Part shown: positions 44,501-53,500 of the stretch, in pieces
Layout: each line of letters starts with the position of its first letter
Numbering within the stretch: position 1 is the stretch's first letter
Origin: Neocallimastix lanati (nom. inval.)
Lineage: Eukaryota; Neocallimastigomycota; Neocallimastigomycetes; Neocallimastigales; Neocallimastigaceae
DNA length: 64,000 nt
Direction: 5' to 3'
NCBI GenBank assembly: GCA_016946835.1
Contig: JACVTC010000043.1
Span: forward strand, 517,501-581,500
Notes under the pieces: model-generated
Told to the model about the DNA's origin: nothing
The model's input: the letters and a program-made list of their open reading frames with translations, nothing else
Database searches by the model: none
Program-made: the position numbers and the translations under genes

Positions 44501-47500
44501 AGAACCCAGTTACTGGTGAAGAAGAAGTTGTTGAAGAAGTTACAAAGGAACAACCAGTTGAAGAACAACCAGTTGAAGAACAACCAATTGAAGAACAAAC
44601 AGTTGAGGAAGAACCACCAGTTGAAGAACCACCAGTTGAACAACCAGTTGAAGAAATTTCTTCTGAACCAAAGGAAGAAATTGTTGAAGAACAACCAGTT
44701 GAACAACCAGTTGAAGAAATTTCTTCTGAACCAAAAGAAGAAATTATTGAAGAACAACCAGTAGAACAACCAGTTGTTGAAGAAGTTGTTGAAACTGTTG
44801 TTGAAGAACAACCAGTTGAAGAAATTTCTTCTGAACCAAAGGAAGAAGTTATTGAAGAACAACCAATTGAACAACCAACTGAAGAAATTAAGGAAGAAAT
44901 TGTTGAAGTTCCTTCCGAAGAAACTGGTAAGAATAGATTCATTAGAAGAATCATAAAGTACATTACTAGAAAGAACCCAGTTACTGGTGAAGAAGAGGTT
45001 GTTGAAGAAGTTACAAAGGAACAACCAATTGAAGAACAACCAGTTGAGGAACAACCAGTTGAACAAACAGTTGAAGAAATTTCTTCTGAACCAAAGGAAG
45101 AAATTGTTGAAGAACAACCAGTTGAACAACCAGTTGAAGAAATTTCTTCTGAACCAAAGGAAGAAATTATTGAAGAACAACCAGTAGAACAACCAGTTGT
45201 TGAAGAAGTTGTTGAAACTGTTGTTGAAGAACAACCAGTTGAAGAAATTTCTTCTGAACCAAAGGAAGAAGTTATTGAAGAACAACCAATTGAACAACCA
45301 ACTGAAGAAATTAAGGAAGAAATTGTTGAAGTTCCTTCCGAAGAAACTGGTAAGAATAGATTCATTAGAAGAATCATAAAGTACATTACTAGAAAGAACC
45401 CAGTTACTGGTGAAGAAGAGGTTGTTGAAGAAGTTACAAAGGAACAACCAATTGAAGAACAACCAGTTGAGGAACAACCAGTTGAACAAACAGTTGAAGA
45501 AATTTCTTCTGAACCAAAGGAAGAAGTTATTGAAGAACAACCAATTGAAGAACAACCAGTTGAAGAACAACCAGTTGAGGAACAACCAGTTGAACAACCA
45601 GTTGAGGAACAACCAGTTGAACAACCAGTTGAAGAAATTTCTTCTGAACCAAAAGAAGAAATTATTGAAGAACAACCAGTTGTTGAAGAGGTTGTTGAAA
45701 CCGTTGTTGAAGAACAACCAGTTGAACAACCAGTTGTTGAAGAAGTTGTTGAAACTGTTATTGAAGAACAACCAATTGAACAACCAACTGAAGAAATTAA
45801 GGAGGAAATTGTTGAAGTTCCTTCTGAAGAAACTGGTAAGAATAGATTCATTAGAAGAATCATAAAGTACATTACTAGAAAGAACCCAGTTACTGGTGAA
45901 GAAGAGGTTGTTGAAGAAGTTACAAAGGAACAACCAGTTGAAGAACAACCAGTTGAACAACCAGTTGAAGAACAACCAATTGAAGAACAACCAGTTGAAA
46001 AACCAGTTGAAGAAGTTTCTTCTGAACCAAAAGAAGAAATTGTTGAAGAACAACCAGTTGTTGAAGAAGTTGTTGAAACTGTTGCTGAAGAACAACCAGT
46101 TGAACAACCAGTTGTTGAAGAAGTTGTTGAAACTGTTGCTGAAGAACAACCAGTTGAACAACCAACTGAGGAAATTAAGGAAGAAATTGTTGAAGTTCCT
46201 TCTGAAGAAGCTGGTAAGAATAGATTCATTAGAAGAATCATAAAGTACATTACTAGAAAGAACCCAGTTACTGGTGAAGAAGAAGTTGTAGAAGAAGTTA
46301 CAAAGGAACAACCAGTTGAAGAACAACCAGTTGAACAACCAGTTGAACAACCAGTTGAAGAAGTTTCTTCTGAACCAAAGGAAGAAATTGTTGAAGAACA
46401 ACAAGCTGAACAACCAGTTGTTGAAGAAGTTGTTGAAATTGTTGAAGAACAACCAATTGAAGAACAACCAACTGAACAACCAGTTGAAGAAATTTCTTCT
46501 GAACCAAAAGAAGAAATTGTTGAAGAACAACCGGTTGAACAATCAGTTGTTGAAGAAGTTGTTGAAACTGTTGTTGAAGAACAACCAGTTGAACAACCAA
46601 ATGAAGAAATTAAGGAAGAAATTGTTGAAGTTCCTTCTGAAGAAGCTGGTAAGAATAGATTCATTAGAAGAATCATAAAGTACATTACTAGAAAGAACCC
46701 AGTTACTGGTGAAGAAGAAGTTGTAGAAGAAGTTACAAAGGAACAACCAGTTGAAGAACAACCAGTTGAACAACCAGTTGAAGAAATTTCTTCTGAACCA
46801 AAGGAAGAAGTTATTGAAGAACAACAAATTGAGCAACCAGTTGTTGACGAAGTTGTTGAAACTGTTGTTGAAGAACAACCAGTTGAAGAACAACCAACTG
46901 AGCAACCAGTTGAAGAAATTTCTTCTGAACCAAAAGAAGAAATTGTTGAAGAACAACCAGTTGAACAACCAGTTGTTGAAGAAGTTGTTGAAACTGTAGA
47001 AGAACAACCAGTTGAAGAACAACCAACTGAACAACCAGTTGAAGAAATTTCTTCTGAACCAAAGGAAGAAATTATTGAAGAACAACCAGTTGAACAACCA
47101 GTTGAAGAAATTTCTTCTGAACCAAAGGAAGAAGTTATTGAAGAAAAACCAATTGAACAACCAACTGAAGAAATTAAGGAAGAAATTGTTGAAGTTCCTT
47201 CCGAAGAAACTGGTAAGAATAGATTCATTAGAAGAATCATAAAGTATATTACTAGAAAGAACCCAGTTACTGGTGAAGAAGAAGTTGTTGAAGAAGTTAC
47301 AAAGGAACAACCAGTTGAAAAACCAGTTGAAGAAATTTCTTCTGAGCCAAAAGAAGAAATTGTTGAAGAACAACCAGTTGAACAACCAGTTGTTGAAGAA
47401 ATTGTTGAAACTGTTGTTGAAGAACAATCAGTTGAAGAACAACCAACTGAACAACCAGTTGAAGAAGTTTCTTCTGAACCAAAGGAAGAAATTATTGAAG

Positions 47501-50500
47501 AACAACAAGCTGAACAACCAGTTGTTGAAGAAGTTGTTGAAATTGTTGAAGAACAACCAATTGAAGAACAACCAACTGAACAACCAGTTGAAGAAATTTC
47601 TTCTGAACCAAAAGAAGAAATTGTTGAAGAACAACCGGTTGAACAATCAGTTGTTGAAGAAGTTGTTGAAACTGTTGTTGAAGAACAACCAGTTGAACAA
47701 CCAGATGAAGAAATTAAGGAAGAAATTGTTGAAGTTCCTTCTGAAGAAGCTGGTAAGAATAGATTCATTAGAAGAATCATAAAGTACATTACTAGAAAGA
47801 ACCCAGTTACTGGTGAAGAAGAAGTTGTAGAAGAAGTTACAAAGGAACAACCAGTTGAAGAACAACCAGTTGAACAACCAGTTGAAGAAATTTCTTCTGA
47901 ACCAAAGGAAGAAGTTATTGAAGAACAACAAATTGAGCAACCAGTTGTTGACGAAGTTGTTGAAACTGTTGTTGAAGAACAACCAGTTGAAGAACAACCA
48001 ACTGAGCAACCAGTTGAAGAAATTTCTTCTGAACCAAAAGAAGAAATTGTTGAAGAACAACCAGTTGAACAACCAGTTGTTGAAGAAGTTGTTGAAACTG
48101 TAGAAGAACAACCAGTTGAAGAACAACCAACTGAACAACCAGTTGAAGAAATTTCTTCTGAACCAAAGGAAGAAATTATTGAAGAACAACCAGTTGAACA
48201 ACCAGTTGAAGAAATTTCTTCTGAACCAAAGGAAGAAGTTATTGAAGAAAAACCAATTGAACAACCAACTGAAGAAATTAAGGAAGAAATTGTTGAAGTT
48301 CCTTCCGAAGAAACTGGTAAGAATAGATTCATTAGAAGAATCATAAAGTATATTACTAGAAAGAACCCAGTTACTGGTGAAGAAGAAGTTGTTGAAGAAG
48401 TTACAAAGGAACAACCAGTTGAAAAACCAGTTGAAGAAATTTCTTCTGAGCCAAAAGAAGAAATTGTTGAAGAACAACCAGTTGAACAACCAGTTGTTGA
48501 AGAAATTGTTGAAACTGTTGTTGAAGAACAATCAGTTGAAGAACAACCAACTGAACAACCAGTTGAAGAAGTTTCTTCTGAACCAAAGGAAGAAATTATT
48601 GAAGAACAACAAGCTGAACAACCAGTTGTTGAAGAAGTTGTTGAAATTGTTGAAGAACAACCAATTGAAGAACAACCAACTGAACAACCAGTTGAAGAAA
48701 TTTCTTCTGAACCAAAAGAAGAAATTGTTGAAGAACAACCGGTTGAACAATCAGTTGTTGAAGAAGTTGTTGAAACTGTTGTTGAAGAACAACCAGTTGA
48801 ACAACCAGATGAAGAAATTAAGGAAGAAATTGTTGAAGTTCCTTCTGAAGAAGCTGGTAAGAATAGATTCATTAGAAGAATCATAAAGTACATTACTAGA
48901 AAGAACCCAGTTACTGGTGAAGAAGAAGTTGTAGAAGAAGTTACAAAGGAACAACCAGTTGAAGAACAGCCAGTTGAACAACCAGTTGAACAACCAGTTG
49001 AAGAAATTTCTTCTGAACCAAAGGAAGAAGTTATTGAAGAACAACAAATTGAGCAACCAGTTGTTGACGAAGTTGTTGAAACTGTTGTTGAAGAACAACC
49101 AGTTGAAGAACAACCAACTGAACAACCAGTTGAAGAAATTTCTTCTGAACCAAAAGAAGAAATTGTTAAAGAACAACCAGTTGAACAACCAGTTATTGAA
49201 GATGCTGTTGAAACTGTTGTTGAAGAAAAACCAACTGAACAATCAACTGTACCACCAGTTGAAGAAAAGCCAGTTGATATAATTGAGAATTTAATTGATG
49301 AAGCAAAGAACATATTTACAAATAGTATAAATGATAAATTAAATGGCTTAATTCCTTCTGTAATAGATAGTATTATTAATGAAGCTTTAGATACTGATGA
49401 AAATGAAGGAAAAGAAGAAAATTCTAGTAGTAAAAAGTTATTAGAATTATTCAATAATTTAATTGGAAATAGTGAAGAACAACCATATGAAGAACAACCA
49501 GCTGAGGAACAAAAAGTTGAGAAACAACCTGAAGAAGAACAATCAGTTGAACAAGTATCTTTTGAACCAAAAGAAGGTAATGTTGAAGAAGAGCCAGTTG
49601 AAGAAGTAGTTGAAGAACAAACTGAAGAACCAGTTGTTGAAGAAGTTACTTCTGAACCAAGAGAAGAAGTTGTTTCTGAAGAACCAGTTACTGAAGTTAA
49701 GGAAGAAATTGTTGAAGTTCCTTCTGACGTTCCAGGTAAGAAGAGATATGTCAAGAGAATCATTAGATACATTACCAAGAAGAATCCAGTTACTGGTGAA
49801 GAAGAAGTAGTTGAGGAACAAACTGAAGAACCAGTTGTTGAAGAAGTTACTTCTGAACCAAGAGAAGAAGTTGTATCTGAAGAACCAGTTACTGAAGTTA
49901 AGGAAGAAATTGTTGAAGTTCCTTCTGACGTTCCAGGTAAGAAGAGATATGTCAAGAGAATCATCAGATACATTACCAAGAAGAATCCAGTTACTGGTGA
50001 AGAAGAAGTAGTTGAAGAACAAACTGAAGAACCAGTTGTTGAAGAAGTTACTTCTGAACCAAGAGAAGAAGTTGTATCTGAAGAACCAGTTACTGAGGTT
50101 AAGGAAGAAATTGTTGAAGTTCCTTCCGACGTTCCAGATAAGAAGAGATATGTCAAGAGAATCATCAGATACATTACCAAGAAGAATCCAGTTACTGGTG
50201 AAGAAGAAGTAGTTGAAGAACAAACTGAAGAACCAGTTGTTGAAGAAGTTACTTCTGAACCAAGAGAAGAAGTTGTATCTGAAGAACCAGTTACTGAAGT
50301 TAAGGAAGAAATTGTTGAAGTTCCTTCTGACGTTCCAGGTAAGAAGAGATATGTTAAGAGAATCATTAGATACATTACCAAGAAGAATCCAGTTACTGGT
50401 GAAGAAGAAGTAGTTGAGGAACAAACTGAAGAACCAGTTGTTGAAGAAGTTACTTCTGAACCAAGAGAAGAAGTTGTATCTGAAGAACCAGTTACTGAAG

Positions 50501-53500
50501 TTAAGGAAGAAATTGTTGAAGTTCCTTCTGACGTTCCAGGTAAGAAGAGATATGTCAAGAGAATCATCAGATACATTACCAAGAAGAATCCAGTTACTGG
50601 TGAAGAAGAAGTAGTTGAAGAACAAACTGAAGAACCAGTTGTTGAAGAAGTTACTTCTGAACCAAGAGAAGAAGTTGTATCTGAAGAACCAGTTACTGAG
50701 GTTAAGGAAGAAATTGTTGAAGTTCCTTCCGACGTTCCAGATAAGAAGAGATATGTCAAGAGAATCATCAGATACATTACCAAGAAGAATCCAGTTACTG
50801 GTGAAGAAGAAGTAGTCGAAGAACAAACTGAAGAACCAGTTGTTGAAGAAGTTACTTCTGAACCAAGAGAAGAAGTTGTATCTGAAGAACCAGTTACTGA
50901 AGTTAAGGAAGAAATTGTTGAAGTTCCTTCTGACGTTCCAGGTAAGAAGAGATATGTTAAGAGAATCATTAGATGCATTACCAAGAAGAATCCAGTTACT
51001 GGTGAAGAAGAAGTAGTTGAAGAACAAACTGAAGAACCAGTTGTTGAAGAAATTACTTCTGAACCAAGAGAAGAAGTTGTATCTGAAGAACCAGTTACTG
51101 AAGTTAAGGAAGAAATTGTTGAAGTTCCTTCTGACGTTCTAGGTAAGAAGAGATATGTCAAGAGAATCATCAGATACATTACCAAGAAGAATCCAGTTAC
51201 TGGTGAAGAAGAAGTAGTTGAAGAACAAACTGAAGAACCAGTTGTTGAAGAAGTTACTTCTGAACCAAGAGAAGAAGTTGTATCTGAAGAACCAGTTACT
51301 GAGGTTAAGGAAGAAATTGTTGAAGTTCCTTCTGACGTTCCAGGTAAGAAGAGATATGTCAAGAGAATCATCAGATACATTACCAAGAAGAATCCAGTTA
51401 CTGGTGAAGAAGAAGTAGTCGAAGAACAAACTGAAGAACCAGTTGTTGAAGAAGTTACTTCTGAACCAAGAGAAGAAGTTGTATCTGAAGAACCAGTTAC
51501 TGAAGTTAAGGAAGAAATTGTTGAAGTTCCTTCTGACGTTCCAGGTAAGAAGAGATATGTTAAGAGAATCATTAGATGCATTACCAAGAAGAATCCAGTT
51601 ACTGGTGAAGAAGAAGTAGTTGAAGAACAAACTGAAGAACCAGTTGTTGAAGAAATTACTTCTGAACCAAGAGAAGAAGTTGTATCTGAAGAACCAGTTA
51701 CTGAAGTTAAGGAAGAAATTGTTGAAGTTCCTTCTGACGTTCCAGGTAAGAAGAGATATGTCAAGAGAATCATCAGATACATTACCAAGAAGAATCCAGT
51801 TACTGGTGAAGAAGAAGTAGTTGAAGAACAAACTGAAGAACCAGTTGTTGAAGAAGTTACTTCTGAACCAAGAGAAGAAGTTGTATCTGAAGAACCAGTT
51901 ACTGAGGTTAAGGAAGAAATTGTTGAAGTTCCTTCTGACGTTCCAGGTAAGAAGAGATATGTCAAGAGAATCATCAGATACATTACCAAGAAGAATCCAG
52001 TTACTGGTGAAGAAGAAGTAGTCGAAGAACAAACTGAAGAACCAGTTGTTGAAGAAGTTACTTCTGAACCAAGAGAAGAAGTTGTATCTGAAGAACCAGT
52101 TACTGAAGTTAAGGAAGAAATTGTTGAAGTTCCTTCTGACGTTCCAGGTAAGAAGAGATATGTTAAGAGAATCATTAGATACATTACCAAGAAGAATCCA
52201 GTTACTGGTGAAGAAGAAGTAGTTGAAGAACAAACTGAAGAACCAGTTGTTGAAGAAATTACTTCTGAACCAAGAGAAGAAGTTGTATCTGAAGAACCAG
52301 TTACTGAAGTTAAGGAAGAAATTGTTGAAGTTCCTTCTGACGTTCCAGGTAAGAAGAGATATGTCAAGAGAATTGTCAGATACATTACCAAGAAGAATCC
52401 AGTTACTGGTGAAGAAGAAGTAGTTGAAGAACAAACTGAAGAACCAGTTGTTGAAGAAGTTACTTCTGAACCAAGAGAAGAAGTTGTATCTGAAGAACCA
52501 GTTACTGAGGTTAAGGAAGAAATTGTTGAAGTTCCTTCCGACGTTCCAGGTAAGAAGAGATATGTCAAGAGAATCATCAGATACATTACCAAGAAGAATC
52601 CAGTTACTGGTGAAGAAGAAGTAGTTGAAGAACAAACTGAAGAACCAGTTGTTGAAGAAGTTACTTCTGAACCAAGAGAAGAAGTTGTATCTGAAGAACC
52701 AGTTACTGAAGTTAAGGAAGAAATTGTTGAAGTTCCTTCCGACGTTCCAGGTAAGAAGAGATATGTTAAGAGAATCATCAGATACATTACCAAGAAGAAT
52801 CCAGTTACTGGTGAAGAAGAAGTAGTTGAAAAACAAACTGAAGAACCAGTTGTTGAAGAAATTACTTCTGAACCAAGAGAAGAAGTTGTATCTGAAGAAC
52901 CAGTTACTGAAGTTAAGGAAGAAATTGTTGAAGTTCCTTCTGACGTTCCAGGTAAGAAGAGATATGTCAAGAGAATTGTCAGATACATTACCAAGAAGAA
53001 TCCAGTTACTGGTGAAGAAGAAGTAGTCGAAGAACAAACTGAAGAACCAGTTGTTGAAGAAGTTACTTCTGAACCAAGAGAAGAAGTTGTATCTGAAGAA
53101 CCAGTTACTGAAGTTAAGGAAGAAATTGTTGAAGTTCCTTCCGACGTTCCAGGTAAGAAGAGATATGTTAAGAGAATCATCAGATACATTACCAAGAAGA
53201 ATCCAGTTACTGGTGAAGAAGAAGTAGTTGAAAAACAAACTGAAGAACCAGTTGTTGAAGAAATTACTTCTGAACCAAGAGAAGAAGTTGTATCTGAAGA
53301 ACCAGTTACTGAAGTTAAGGAAGAAATTGTTGAAGTTCCTTCTGACGTTCCAGGTAAGAAGAGATATGTTAAGAGAATTATCAGATACATTACCAAGAAG
53401 AATCCAGTTACTGGTGAAGAAGAAATAATTGAAGAACAAACTGAAGAACCAATTACTGAAGTTAAGGAAGAAATTGTTGTTGAAGAACAAACAGAAGTAC

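Larger units (their letters stand above)
26940..49260 (+). repeat. Generation B array: variable-length modules over 22 kb of coding sequence
   Basis: Each module starts with KEEIVEVPSEE (or IPTEE, VPTEE, IIEVP), then the basic segment G(R/K)(K/N)RFI(K/R)RIIKYITRKNP and VTGEEEV. A linker of 20 to over 150 residues follows, of recombined EEQPVEQP, VVEEVVETVVEEQ and E(I/V)SSEPKEE strings. The basic segment drifts along the array: GRKRFIKR dominates before about 34.5 kb and GKNRFIRR after, with a mixed zone at 34.5-37.2 kb. Two modules near 28.3 and 29.4 kb carry Cys in place of the turn Gly (NPVTC). Confidence 0.9.

Noticed and set aside
40624-46542. 1,972-codon minus-strand ORF rich in Asn/Phe/Trp/Leu, and many similar frames
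   Set aside because: Another antisense shadow of the same codons in a different frame, with no independent start context or unique domain.
49610-53428. Row of 66-codon plus-strand ORFs recurring every 201 bp
   Set aside because: Frame-shifted shadows of the 67-residue generation C unit.
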